Shown here piece after piece: positions 1-7,049 of a stretch of 26,070 nt of DNA. Each line of letters opens with the position of its first letter. Positions within the stretch are counted from its first letter, which is position 1. Location of the stretch: positions 1 to 26,070 of IMG/VR virus record IMGVR_UViG_3300034682_000408; one strand, given 5' to 3'. The notes beneath the pieces were generated by a model. That model searched no databases, was not told the DNA's origin, and was given only the letters and a program-made list of their open reading frames with translations. Position numbers and translations under genes: made by a program. The DNA is from a virus.

Positions 1-297
1 GACCACGACCTCATCACCGGCAGCCGCTGGGACGCCGGCCATTACCGGTCGGTGGGCGCCTGCCCGGAACTGCGCTTCGAGCCGCTCAACGTCCACCGCC
101 AGTGCGTGAAGTGCAACCGGAACCTGTCGGGTAACGCGGTCGAGTACCGGATCCGGTTGGTGAAGCGCATCGGCGCCGACCAGGTGGAATGGCTCGAAGG
201 GCCTCATAAGCCCCAGCGCCTGACCATCGAAGACCTGCAGGCCATCAAGGCCCTGTACAGGCAGAAGCTCAGAGACCTGAGGAGGGCGGCAGCATGA
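1..297 (+). CDS. ninG: NinG (Rap-like) recombination protein, 5'-truncated by the window edge
   Basis: The reading frame is open from base 1 to the stop at 295-297, giving 98 codons with no start, so this is the C-terminal part of a longer gene. It carries the features I associate with NinG: an AGHYRSVG segment (about residues 13-20), then LRFEPLNVHRQC, a CxxC pair (CVKC) followed by N and LSGN, and a VEWLEGPH block. In lambda-like phages NinG/Rap is a structure-specific nuclease for recombination intermediates, encoded in the nin region just ahead of the late antiterminator Q. The position here fits that. Its stop overlaps the next ATG (ATGA at 294-297). A GTG at 52 could be taken for a start but lies inside the conserved domain. 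Confidence 0.9.
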   Translation, partial: DHDLITGSRWDAGHYRSVGACPELRFEPLNVHRQCVKCNRNLSGNAVEYRIRLVKRIGADQVEWLEGPHKPQRLTIEDLQAIKALYRQKLRDLRRAAA

Positions 298-422
298 CCT
301 GGACGATCGCAGATACGGCCGGCGCGTTGCTGCTGGCCATGACCATCGCCTCCACCTGGTGCGTAGTGCGCGCCAAGACCATCGAGACACGCCGCAAGAA
401 GGAGAACGGCCCATGCAACTGA
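294..422 (+). CDS. small one-segment membrane protein, function unknown
   Basis: A 42-aa ORF with ATG at 294 overlaps the ninG stop by four bases and ends at 420-422 inside the next gene. The N-terminal half is hydrophobic (about residues 9-26, rich in Leu, Ala, Met and Ile) and the C-terminus is very basic (RRKK), as expected for one membrane-spanning segment with the positive end inside. The four-base start/stop coupling on one side and the ten-base overlap on the other support it being translated. I do not recognise a family. Small membrane ORFs are common in the nin region of lambdoid phages. Confidence 0.6.
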   Translation: MTWTIADTAGALLLAMTIASTWCVVRAKTIETRRKKENGPCN

Positions 423-1003
423 ACAGCGCGCGCCAGGCGTGGCACGACTGCCTGCATACTCCATGGGACAGCCAAGGTGTGTTCATCGAGCAGCTCGGCC
501 TGCTGGGCACCATGGTCCAGACCACCGAGAAGCAGCGAAAGGCGAGCCATGCCGTGCACCAGGCCCTGGCCGGCGGCGTGCAGGCGGCTATCGGCCAGCT
601 CGCCGGCAGCATCAAGGCGTTCGGCAACTTCATGTACGCGCCGCGGCTCGATGCCGACACCCAGGAGGATGCCGAAGAGGCTGTGTTCATCATGGTGCAG
701 CAGCGCTCCCCGCGCATGACTGCCGCCAAGCGCGAGAAGCTGGAGTATGTGGTGAAGGGCGTCATGGCCCGGTACCGGTACATGCACCAGGGCGGCCAGT
801 CGGCAAACCCCGACCCACTGGAGTCGCCGGAAGGCTTCCGGGCGTGGCTGGTGGCGCACTACGACGTGAAGCTTGAGTCCACCAACTGGGAGCGTGACTG
901 GGCCGGATTTGTGCGTCTGGCGTTCGAGTGCTGCGAGGATCTGGACAAGGCAGCGCTGAGTCCTGTTGCAGCCGCAATCAACGAAATGCGAAGGGCCGCT
1001 TGA
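413..1003 (+). CDS. putative late-gene antiterminator (Q-position protein)
   Basis: This 196-aa protein starts at ATG 413, chosen because an AAGGAG Shine-Dalgarno lies at 399-404; an in-frame GTG at 359 has no such site. The protein is soluble and mixed alpha-helical, without transmembrane segments or Cys clusters. The functional call rests on position: it follows ninG and precedes a promoter-terminator leader and the holin/terminase genes, exactly where Q sits in lambda-like phages. I do not see the zinc-finger pattern of the phage 82-type Q proteins, so it would belong to another Q type. It could also be an unrelated conserved phage protein. The stop lies in the loop of a small hairpin (992-1009). 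Confidence 0.5.
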   Translation: MQLNSARQAWHDCLHTPWDSQGVFIEQLGLLGTMVQTTEKQRKASHAVHQALAGGVQAAIGQLAGSIKAFGNFMYAPRLDADTQEDAEEAVFIMVQQRSPRMTAAKREKLEYVVKGVMARYRYMHQGGQSANPDPLESPEGFRAWLVAHYDVKLESTNWERDWAGFVRLAFECCEDLDKAALSPVAAAINEMRRAA

Positions 1004-1009
1004 GGCCCT
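992..1009 (+). other. small hairpin over the stop codon of the Q-position gene
   Basis: AGGGCC at 992-997 and GGCCCT at 1004-1009 form a perfect 6-bp stem with the TGA stop in the 6-base loop. No U-tract follows, so it is not a convincing terminator. It may stabilise the 3' end of the message. Confidence 0.35.
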
Positions 1010-1010
1010 A

Positions 1011-1056
1011 TTGCGTTCCCGTTCGGCTGGTGGCATGATTTCGCCATTCTGATAAT
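1011..1056 (+). promoter_or_regulatory. candidate late promoter (pR'-like) with pause-like element
   Basis: TTGCGT (1011-1016), a 17-bp spacer and CATGAT (1034-1039) preceded by TG at 1031-1032 form a plausible extended -10 promoter. The predicted start is near 1046. A second -10-like sequence, GATAAT, sits at 1051-1056, where lambdoid late leaders carry the sigma-dependent pause. It lies between the Q-position gene and a strong terminator at 1081-1108. Alternatively GATAAT is itself the -10, with a poor -35. The call comes from pattern and position only. Confidence 0.35.
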
Positions 1057-1071
1057 TTTGCCTTCGGCAAA
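1057..1071 (+). other. C(UUCG)G tetraloop hairpin in the late leader
   Basis: TTTGC at 1057-1061 and GCAAA at 1067-1071 enclose CTTCG, so the RNA would fold with a very stable C(UUCG)G loop. It lies between the candidate late promoter and the terminator at 1081-1108 and could take part in pausing or loading of antitermination factors. Confidence 0.4.
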
Positions 1072-1080
1072 CACCCCCTT

Positions 1081-1108
1081 AAAACCCAGCCCTCGTGCTG
1101 GGTTTTTT
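1081..1108 (+). terminator. strong rho-independent terminator before the holin (tR'-like)
   Basis: A perfect 10-bp stem, AAAACCCAGC (1081-1090) with GCTGGGTTTT (1097-1106), has a 6-base loop and runs into a T-tract ending at 1108. It precedes the holin start by about 30 bases, the position of lambda tR'. Late transcription would have to read through it. Confidence 0.9.
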
Positions 1109-1139
1109 CGTATCCGCTCCCCGAAAGGGAGGAATCGAG

Positions 1140-1463
1140 ATGGCCCATATGCCAGAGAAAGATCCATCCTTCTGGGTGATGGTACTGACCGCCCTTAGAG
1201 AGAACGGCCTTGCGATGGGCCTGACATTCGCCCTTACCTGGCTGCGTATTCAGTTCGACGGACAGGAGACGCGCCCAGTACGCCAGCTGATTGAGGCCAC
1301 GCTTGGCGCTTTGATCGTGATGGTGGTTGGCCTGACCGTGAAGGAGTTCGGCCTCAGCATCGCCTGGTCGTTCGCCACTGCCGGCTTCGTCGGCGTGCTG
1401 GGCGTTGAGCAGGCTCGCCAGCTTGGCAAGCGCTGGGCGGAGCGGAAGGTCGAAGGTCCTTAA
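1140..1463 (+). CDS. lambda-family phage holin
   Basis: This 107-aa inner-membrane protein would form the lesions that release or activate the endolysin. ATG 1140 is preferred because AGGGAGG lies 7 bases upstream (1127-1133); an in-frame GTG at 1095 falls inside the terminator. Hydrophobic segments are visible near residues 17-34 (GLAMGLTFALTWLRI), 50-66 (ATLGALIVMVVGLTV) and 70-90 (GLSIAWSFATAGFVGVLGV), so three membrane passes are likely. A charged C-terminal tail follows (KRWAERK). Size, topology and sequence style fit the lambda-type holin family found in many Pseudomonas prophages. The endolysin and spanins are 24 kb downstream, so the lysis module is split. Confidence 0.82.
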   Translation: MAHMPEKDPSFWVMVLTALRENGLAMGLTFALTWLRIQFDGQETRPVRQLIEATLGALIVMVVGLTVKEFGLSIAWSFATAGFVGVLGVEQARQLGKRWAERKVEGP

Positions 1464-1466
1464 CCC

Positions 1467-1501
1467 GCGCCACAAAATCATGAAGTGCCATTTCGTGGCG
1501 C
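1467..1501 (+). other. intergenic hairpin ahead of the 54-aa membrane ORF
   Basis: GCGCCAC (1467-1473) pairs with GTGGCGC (1495-1501). After one mismatch, AAAT (1475-1478) pairs with ATTT (1490-1493), leaving an 11-base loop. No U-tract follows. The stem ends one base before the Shine-Dalgarno GAGGG (1502-1506) of the next ORF, so it could modulate that start or protect the upstream mRNA. Confidence 0.5.
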
Positions 1502-1513
1502 GAGGGTAGTCCC

Positions 1514-1678
1514 ATGGCATCGGTAACCGCACGTATTGTTTGTCGCCATCGCTGGTTGCTCAAGTTCTACCTGGCCGGAGTTCTCGCCATGGCGCATCTG
1601 ACCGGTCGCGAACCATGCCCTGAGCGCTTCAGCTACTGGTTTGGTCGCGGCATCAAGATCGAGGTTCACCCTGAATGA
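1514..1678 (+). CDS. small membrane protein, possible holin partner
   Basis: A 54-aa ORF with ATG at 1514, GAGGG 7 bases upstream, and a stop overlapping the next gene as ATGA (1675-1678). One hydrophobic stretch (about residues 14-30, WLLKFYLAGVLAMAHLTG) follows a basic N-terminus (RIVCRHR), as in a single-pass inner-membrane protein. It sits directly after the holin, which makes an antiholin or second-holin role possible, but no sequence motif proves it. The well-placed ribosome site and tight coupling to both neighbours support it being a real gene. Confidence 0.65.
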   Translation: MASVTARIVCRHRWLLKFYLAGVLAMAHLTGREPCPERFSYWFGRGIKIEVHPE

Positions 1679-2109
1679 CCACCATCGCCTACAAGGATGG
1701 CGTGATCTCCTACGACTCCCGCCAGACCCGCAGTGGCTCCATCGTTTCCGATGACTGCCAAAAGCTCACTGTCGTGGATGGGGTAAGCTTCTTCCTGTCC
1801 GGTGCCGTGTGCGATGAGAAGGCCCTGATTGCGGCCTACTTCGGCACGCCTTCGCCTGTTCCGGTCGAGTGCTCGGGCTATGTGGTGGATGGCGGCAGGC
1901 TGCAGATGGTCGGCCATGACGACAAGACTGGCGTATGGCGGCAGGACCTCGACCCGGCCAACCCTGACGCGATCGGCAGCGGCTCGGCCTATGCCCTGGC
2001 AGCGATGGACATGGGTGCAAGTGCTGAAGAGGCAGTACGCGCTGCCATGAAGCGGGACATCTACACCGGCGGCAAGGTTCGCACAGTTCGAATCTCCCGC
2101 GATCAGTAA
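1675..2109 (+). CDS. proteasome/HslV-like (T1 family) Ntn-hydrolase
   Basis: This 144-aa protein has the signature of the T1 threonine peptidases. After Met removal the chain begins TTIAYKDG, like HslV and proteasome beta subunits. The catalytic set is recognisable: Thr2 (nucleophile), Asp14 in YDSR (the Asp17 equivalent), Lys30 (the Lys33 equivalent, with the same 16-residue spacing from Asp14), an SGA turn at 42-44, GSGSAYALAAMD at 101-112 and Asp128/Thr131 followed by GG. It has no propeptide and is shorter than HslV (about 175 aa). No ATPase partner is encoded nearby. It overlaps the upstream ORF by four bases and ends 9 bases before the small terminase gene. A role in removing scaffold or in host proteolysis is only inference. 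The family call is firm, the function open. Confidence 0.82.
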   Translation: MTTIAYKDGVISYDSRQTRSGSIVSDDCQKLTVVDGVSFFLSGAVCDEKALIAAYFGTPSPVPVECSGYVVDGGRLQMVGHDDKTGVWRQDLDPANPDAIGSGSAYALAAMDMGASAEEAVRAAMKRDIYTGGKVRTVRISRDQ

Positions 2110-2440
2110 GGATTCGACATGAGCACCAAGCAACCCGACTGGGAGGCGATCGAACGAGCCTTCCGGGCCGGGGCGCTTTCCATCCGCACCATCGCTGACC
2201 GAAACGGGGTGAGTGACACCGCGATCAGGAAGAAGGCCAAGGCCTTGGGCTGGGAGCGGGACCTTTCCGAGCAGGTCCGCAAAGAGGTTCGCAACAAGCT
2301 GGTTCGCGGCGAGGTTCGCGAAGACCAATGTGCGAACCCTGAGCGGGACGCCGAGATCATCGAAGAGGCGGCAGAAGAGGGCGCGACGGTTGTTCGCAGC
2401 CACCGCCGCGACATTCGCAAGGCCACGAACCTTGCGAACC
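2076..2440. repeat. cluster of GGTTCGC heptamers, candidate terminase-binding (pac/cos) region
   Basis: GGTTCGC occurs at 2076-2082, 2286-2292, 2301-2307 and 2313-2319, and its complement GCGAACC at 2332-2338 and 2434-2440. Near matches are at 2086-2091, 2391-2397, 2413-2418 and 2425-2431. The first lies at the end of the peptidase gene, the rest in the small terminase gene. Three direct copies are spaced 15 and 12 bases apart. Elsewhere in the window I find only scattered single copies (for example near 1606, 14757, 16956 and 19533). Packaging initiation sites of several phages lie in or beside terS. Part of the cluster encodes Val-Arg pairs, so protein constraint contributes. Confidence 0.5.
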
Positions 2441-2718
2441 TGCTGATGGATGATCTGATGACGACCATCAAGCATCGCGAAGAGATCGAAGACGAGATCG
2501 AGCGCGATACTGCTGATGATCAGAGCGGTTTCCGCCGTAGCGCGATGCTTGGGGCGGTGAGTCTTCCTAGCAACGCCAAGACCCTTTTCCAACTGTCCTC
2601 TGCCATGAAGAACCTGCAGGTGCTTGAGCGCACCGCATTCGGCTTGGACGACAAAGAGCAGCCGAAAGACGCCGACGAGCTGTCGCAGCTGATGGATGAA
2701 CTCTCGAAGGATGCCTGA
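2119..2718 (+). CDS. terS: terminase small subunit
   Basis: A 199-aa protein directly upstream of the large terminase. It would recognise the packaging site and load the motor. Residues about 5-45 form a helix-turn-helix of the terS type (EAIERAFRAGALSIRTIADRNGVSDTAIRKK in outline), fitting DNA binding. The middle is strongly acidic and helical (EEAAEEG, IEDEIERD), as expected for oligomerisation. The C-terminal part may contact the large subunit. ATG 2119 follows AAGGA at 2108-2112. The gene contains most of the clustered GGTTCGC motifs, so it may encode the site its own product binds. The stop is two bases before the next ATG. Confidence 0.85.
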   Translation: MSTKQPDWEAIERAFRAGALSIRTIADRNGVSDTAIRKKAKALGWERDLSEQVRKEVRNKLVRGEVREDQCANPERDAEIIEEAAEEGATVVRSHRRDIRKATNLANLLMDDLMTTIKHREEIEDEIERDTADDQSGFRRSAMLGAVSLPSNAKTLFQLSSAMKNLQVLERTAFGLDDKEQPKDADELSQLMDELSKDA

Positions 2719-2720
2719 CC

Positions 2721-4208
2721 ATGAAGCCCGAGCACATGAAACTGCTCAGGGATCGGTTTTGGCGGCTGAACAACCTGTACTTCATCACGGACAAGCAGGG
2801 CAAGAAGGTCCGCTTCCGCATGACGCAGGAGCAGATCGACTACTTCCAGGGGATGCACACCCGCAACATCATCCTCAAGGCTCGGCAGCTGGGATTCACC
2901 ACGCTGGTGTGCATTGTCCAGCTGGATGCTGCGCTGTTTGAGGCTGCCAAGTGCGCCCTGATCGCCCACACCTTGAACGACGCCAAGCGGCTGTTTCGCG
3001 AGAAGATCAAATATGCTTATGACCACCTTCCCAAGGAGATACGCGCTGCCAACCCTGCTCGCAACGATGCTGCTGGTGAGCTTGTGTTTAGCAAGGGCGG
3101 ATCGCTCTACGTGTCCACATCCTTTCGGGGCGGGACTCTACGGTATCTGCACGTATCCGAATTCGGGAAGATCTGTGCCAAGTTTCCCCACAAAGCCCGA
3201 GAGATCGTCACCGGGGCATTCGAGGCCGTCGCCGCAGAGTGCTTTGTTACGATCGAGTCGACGGCGGAGGGCCGGGCGGGCTACTTCTTCGATTACTCGC
3301 AGAGCGCAGAGAAGCAGCAGCTGGCAGGTGTTCCCCTGGGCCTGCTCGACTGGAAGTTCTTCTTCTTCAGCTGGTGGCGGAACCCGCTGTACTGGCTGGA
3401 CCCGGCCGGAGTGGTCATTCCCGACCGCCTGACCAAGTATTTCGACGACCTGACCGCCAAGCACGGCATCGTCACCAACCAAGGCCAGCGCGCCTGGTAC
3501 AGCGCCAAGGAAAAGACCCTCGGCGACGACATGAAGCGGGAGTACCCGTCGATCCCTGCCGAGGCATTCCAGCAGACGATCGAGGGTGCCTACTACGCCA
3601 AGCAGTTCACCAAGCTCTACGCCGCCCAGCGCATCGGCAAGCTGCCTGACAACAGCCACCTGCCGGTGCACACCTTCTGGGATATCGGCGTGGGCGACTC
3701 CACGGCCATCTGGTTCGTCCGGATCGTCGGCGAGGAGTACCACATCGTCGATTTCTACCAGAACAGCGGCGAAGGCCTGCGGCACTACATGAAGGTGCTG
3801 AAGGATCGCGGCTACGAGTACGGCGAGCACTGGGGCCCCCACGACATCGACAACCGGGAATTCGGTAGCGACGGCAAGACTCGGCGCGAACTCGCACGAG
3901 AGGGCTACGAGATCGACGGACAGCGCTATTCGCTGACCTTCCAGGTGGTGCCCAAGCTCGGCGTGGACGAAGGCATCGAGCAGGCTCGGGAAATCCTCCC
4001 CAACTGCGCCTTCGACGAAGCCAAATGCGAGGAGGGCATCACCGCCCTGGAGAGCTACCGCAAGGAATGGGACGACAAGCGCGGCTGCTGGAAAGACAAG
4101 CCGCTGCATGACTGGTCATCCCACCCTGCTGACGCATTCCGCTACTTCGCCGTGGCCAAGACCAAGCGCTCCGTGGTCAAGCACGTACCCATCACGTTCA
4201 CTTTCTGA
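2721..4208 (+). CDS. terL: terminase large subunit (packaging ATPase and nuclease)
   Basis: This 495-aa protein has both motor parts. In the N-terminal ATPase, the Walker A-like P-loop is KARQLGFTT (residues 53-61), Walker B with catalytic Glu is LHVSE (143-147) and motif III is TIESTAEG (177-184). The C-terminal nuclease has an RNase H-like start, FWDIGVGDST, with Asp321, an HDIDNREFG segment, and HDWSSHPADAFRY near the end with Asp464 and Asp471 as metal ligands. The length is normal for the family. It translocates DNA into the prohead through the portal and cuts the concatemer. ATG 2721 follows AAGGA 10 bases upstream and starts two bases after the terS stop. The portal gene follows 8 bases later. 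Confidence 0.95.
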   Translation: MKPEHMKLLRDRFWRLNNLYFITDKQGKKVRFRMTQEQIDYFQGMHTRNIILKARQLGFTTLVCIVQLDAALFEAAKCALIAHTLNDAKRLFREKIKYAYDHLPKEIRAANPARNDAAGELVFSKGGSLYVSTSFRGGTLRYLHVSEFGKICAKFPHKAREIVTGAFEAVAAECFVTIESTAEGRAGYFFDYSQSAEKQQLAGVPLGLLDWKFFFFSWWRNPLYWLDPAGVVIPDRLTKYFDDLTAKHGIVTNQGQRAWYSAKEKTLGDDMKREYPSIPAEAFQQTIEGAYYAKQFTKLYAAQRIGKLPDNSHLPVHTFWDIGVGDSTAIWFVRIVGEEYHIVDFYQNSGEGLRHYMKVLKDRGYEYGEHWGPHDIDNREFGSDGKTRRELAREGYEIDGQRYSLTFQVVPKLGVDEGIEQAREILPNCAFDEAKCEEGITALESYRKEWDDKRGCWKDKPLHDWSSHPADAFRYFAVAKTKRSVVKHVPITFTF

Positions 4209-4216
4209 GGCCACCC

Positions 4217-5641
4217 ATGCCGAACTTCATTCCCCGGGCAGAGTACTCGGAGGCCTTGCCCGGCTGGCAGCTGGTCAAGCGCTGCGTGGCCGGCGCCCGT
4301 GAGGTGCGCAAGCACGACGAATACCTGCCGATGCCGGACCCGGAGAACAAATCACCGGAGAACCTGGCGCGGTACAAGCAGTACAAGAAGCGAGCGATGT
4401 TCCTGAACATCACCGGGCGCACGCGTACCGGCCTGCTGGGGGCGGTGTTCCGCAAGACAGCCGAACTGCAACTGCCCGCCGGCGTGGAGTACCTGAAGGA
4501 GAACGCCAGCGGCGACGGCACGAGCCTGGAGCAGCTTTCCAAGGATGCTGTGGGGGAGTGTCTGGATGCTGGTCGTGGCGGCTTCCTCGTGGATTTCCCT
4601 GCGGTTGAGGGCGTGTCCTCGATGGCGGACATGCAGGGTCGGCGAGCCCTGATCCATCACTACGACGCCGAGTCGATCATCGACTGGGACGAGCAGGTGG
4701 TCGATGGTGTGAAGCGCCTGGTCTATGTCTGCTTGCTGGAGTGTGTGTCCGTGTTCAGCTCGGACAGTTTGGAGCGCACAACCAGCACCCAATATCGCGT
4801 GTTGCTGCTGGTTGATGGCCGCTACGTCCAGCGCATCTACGGAAAGGACGGCGTCAACTACACCGAATTCTCGCCGCTCGACAAGAACGGCCAGGCCTTC
4901 GATCACATCCTTTTCAGCTTCTACGGCTCTCAGAACAACGACGCCAGCGTCGACAAATCGCCTCTTGAAGACCTGGCTGATGTGAACATCCTGCACTACG
5001 GCAACAGTGCCACGGTGGAGGAGAGCGGCTTCATCAGCAGCCAGCCCACGCTGTTCATCACCACCGACATCAGCGCGGATGATTTCGCCAAGCTGAACCC
5101 CAACGGCATCCACATCGGCTCTACCCGCGGGTTCAACCTCGGCAAGTCCGGTGACGCAAAGCTTGTCCAGGCGGCCGAGAGCCAACTGGCCCGCACGTTG
5201 CTCAAGGACAAGGAAGAGCAGATGCTGATGATCGGCGCCCGCATCGTCCAGAAGGCGGGCGGAGCCGAGACGGCCGAGGCCGTGCGCATCCGCTACAGTT
5301 CGGACAACAGTGTGCTTGGCACAATCGCTGGCAACGTGTCTGAGGCCCTGAAACGGGCCATCCTCGACGCCGAGCGCTTCATGATGGGCGAGCCGGACGA
5401 GGAGGGGACGGTCTTCTGGCTCAATCAGTCGTTCTTCGACGAGACGATGACCGCCCAGGACATCCTGGCCCAGGTCCAGCTCTGGCAGCAGGGAATCATC
5501 GCGAAGTCCGACCTGCGCACCAACCTGCGCCAGGGCGGCGTGCTCGAGGCCGACCGCACCGACGAGCTGATCGACGATGAACTGGCCGAGCAGCCGCCGG
5601 TGACCGGCGACGACACCGGAGGCGGTGAGGATGAGCAGTGA
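4217..5641 (+). CDS. portal protein (DUF4055 type)
   Basis: This 474-aa protein lies between large terminase and a MuF-like head protein, the standard portal position. Its opening (a WQLVKRCVAG helix, then KRAMFLNITGRTRTGLLGAVFRK) and central VDFP/IIDWDEQ blocks match what I recall of the DUF4055 portals of Pseudomonas and other proteobacterial phages. The tail (DDELAEQPPV...) is acidic and low-complexity, often seen at portal C-termini. It would form the dodecameric ring at one vertex that admits DNA, docks terminase and later the connector. ATG 4217 follows the terL stop by eight bases, with a weak GAGG. The 3' end overlaps the next gene by 11 bases. Confidence 0.87.
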   Translation: MPNFIPRAEYSEALPGWQLVKRCVAGAREVRKHDEYLPMPDPENKSPENLARYKQYKKRAMFLNITGRTRTGLLGAVFRKTAELQLPAGVEYLKENASGDGTSLEQLSKDAVGECLDAGRGGFLVDFPAVEGVSSMADMQGRRALIHHYDAESIIDWDEQVVDGVKRLVYVCLLECVSVFSSDSLERTTSTQYRVLLLVDGRYVQRIYGKDGVNYTEFSPLDKNGQAFDHILFSFYGSQNNDASVDKSPLEDLADVNILHYGNSATVEESGFISSQPTLFITTDISADDFAKLNPNGIHIGSTRGFNLGKSGDAKLVQAAESQLARTLLKDKEEQMLMIGARIVQKAGGAETAEAVRIRYSSDNSVLGTIAGNVSEALKRAILDAERFMMGEPDEEGTVFWLNQSFFDETMTAQDILAQVQLWQQGIIAKSDLRTNLRQGGVLEADRTDELIDDELAEQPPVTGDDTGGGEDEQ

Positions 5642-6683
5642 CGGCTACCTGTCGGACGCAGCGACTCGCCACCAGGTGCACGTGCAGCGCTACGCCGGTG
5701 GCAGCCTAAAGCGCCTGGCCAAGTTCATCACCAAGGCCATCAGCACCGCGAAATCCCGCGTATCAGAGGGATTGAGCCGTTATGGCACCCAACGGTACGA
5801 GAAGCAGATTCAGGAGCTACAGGGCGAGTTGGCGGGCGTATACGGCGAGATGAAGCAGCAGGCCGTGCTCGACCTGACGGAGTTCGCCGGGTACGAGGCT
5901 GAGTTCAACATGACCCTGTTGGGCAAGGTCGTGAAGACGGTCGTGCAGCTGAACAAGCCGAGCATTGAGCAGGTCGCCGCAGCAGCGCTAGCCGATCCGA
6001 TCGACTTGGAGGTCGGCAAGGGCCGGCAGCGAATCAGCATCTCCGGTGCGCTCGACCAATACGGCACCAAGAAAAGCGCCGAGATCATCAGCGAGATTCG
6101 CGTTGGCTCGGCGCTTGGTGAGACAACTGGCCAGATCACCCGCCGGCTCACATCACTGGGGATCCAGCAGCGCGACCAGGCCGGGGCGCTGGTGCGGACC
6201 ATGACCAACCACATCGCCAGTTCGGCGAGGTCGCAGGTAATGGCCGACAACGACGATATCCTGAAGGGGAAGCGCCGGGTCGCCACGCTGGATGGCAGAA
6301 CCACGCCGCTCTGCAGGGCCCTGGACGGCACAGTGGTGCCCATGACCGCGCCGTCGCCGCCATTCCACTGGAACTGCCGAACAACTGAGATACCAGTGCT
6401 CAAGGACGAGTTTGCCCGGGAGATACCCGGTTCGACTCGCCCAGCGGTAGGCCCTGACGGCGCCGAACAGGTCAGCAGCAAGACCACCTACGGCGAATGG
6501 CTCGCACGCCAGCCGGCAGCGTTCCAGAAGGACGTGCTCGGGCCGGCGCGCTATGAACTGTTCAGCAAGGGCGAGCTGACCATCGACCGCTTCGTTGACG
6601 ATGACGGTAGAACCCTGACCCTCAAAGAGCTGCGCGAGCGCGAGCCGATGGCCTTTGATAAGGCGGGTTTGGTATCGTCCTAG
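5631..6683 (+). CDS. phage head morphogenesis protein, SPP1 gp7/MuF family
   Basis: This 350-aa protein starts at ATG 5631, preferred over GTG 5625 because GGAGG at 5618-5622 is 8 bases away. The middle to C-terminal part has the MuF signature: an ARSQVMADND helix, TLDGRTTPLC (Asp221, Cys228), a proline pair and FHWNCR (His246, Cys249), giving the conserved Cys/His set. In SPP1 and Mu this family binds the portal and is carried in the capsid in low copy. Some members carry effector domains, but none is evident in the remaining 100 residues (which include KTTYGEWLARQ). It overlaps the portal gene by 11 bases, suggesting coupled translation. Confidence 0.88.
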   Translation: MSSDGYLSDAATRHQVHVQRYAGGSLKRLAKFITKAISTAKSRVSEGLSRYGTQRYEKQIQELQGELAGVYGEMKQQAVLDLTEFAGYEAEFNMTLLGKVVKTVVQLNKPSIEQVAAAALADPIDLEVGKGRQRISISGALDQYGTKKSAEIISEIRVGSALGETTGQITRRLTSLGIQQRDQAGALVRTMTNHIASSARSQVMADNDDILKGKRRVATLDGRTTPLCRALDGTVVPMTAPSPPFHWNCRTTEIPVLKDEFAREIPGSTRPAVGPDGAEQVSSKTTYGEWLARQPAAFQKDVLGPARYELFSKGELTIDRFVDDDGRTLTLKELREREPMAFDKAGLVSS

Positions 6684-6709
6684 CCCCATAATGGATTATG
6701 AAGGTAGCC

Positions 6710-7033
6710 ATGATTTACAAGCCGACCGTCTCAGAAGAGTACGATCTAGAGATTTATCTCTACTACTACAAGTGCGCTTTAGACGCAAATCAACCAGATG
6801 CTGCCGAGTCGCAGCTTGCGAAGCTAAATCAAACTATCCAGAAATCAATCTCTAACGGTCGAATGGATAGCGATTCGCAGGCGACCTTTGAATTTCTTGT
6901 CGAATACCCTGACTTGTATGTTCTGGCCAAGCAGTTCGGGGCAGGCCTGGGGGATTTGGTATCGACTGCTCGTGAACAGCATCCATATGGCCCTGGTGCT
7001 GCTGATGTTATACGAATGGTTTATGACTGCTAA
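6710..7033 (+). CDS. moron-like gene between head genes, unknown function
   Basis: A 107-aa ORF in a stretch visibly richer in A+T than its neighbours. I prefer ATG 6710 because GAAGG (6700-6704) precedes it; ATG 6698 in the same frame has no ribosome site. The product is acidic, soluble and probably helical, with a tyrosine-rich patch (YDLEIYLYYYKC) near the start and a C-terminal Cys. No signal peptide, membrane segment or known motif is seen. A possible -10 (CATAAT, 6687-6692) lies just upstream, and a strong terminator (7050-7071) closes the unit before the scaffold gene. This isolated layout and the composition suggest a later insertion expressed independently of head assembly. Confidence 0.75.
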   Translation: MIYKPTVSEEYDLEIYLYYYKCALDANQPDAAESQLAKLNQTIQKSISNGRMDSDSQATFEFLVEYPDLYVLAKQFGAGLGDLVSTAREQHPYGPGAADVIRMVYDC

Positions 7034-7049
7034 AAGATGAGATTTACAG

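Noticed and set aside
1031-1046. Sigma-54-like -24/-12 promoter (TGGCATG...CGCC)
   Set aside because: The GG to GC spacing is one base short and the -12 box is poor; an extended -10 sigma-70 promoter explains the same bases better.
1480-1509. Nine-codon leader peptide inside the hairpin at 1467-1501
   Set aside because: It has an ATG and stop but no ribosome site, and its overlap with the next gene's Shine-Dalgarno may be chance.
3138-4109. A 323-codon minus-strand frame opposite large terminase
   Set aside because: The + strand carries clear ATPase and nuclease motifs; the opposite frame has no family features or start context.
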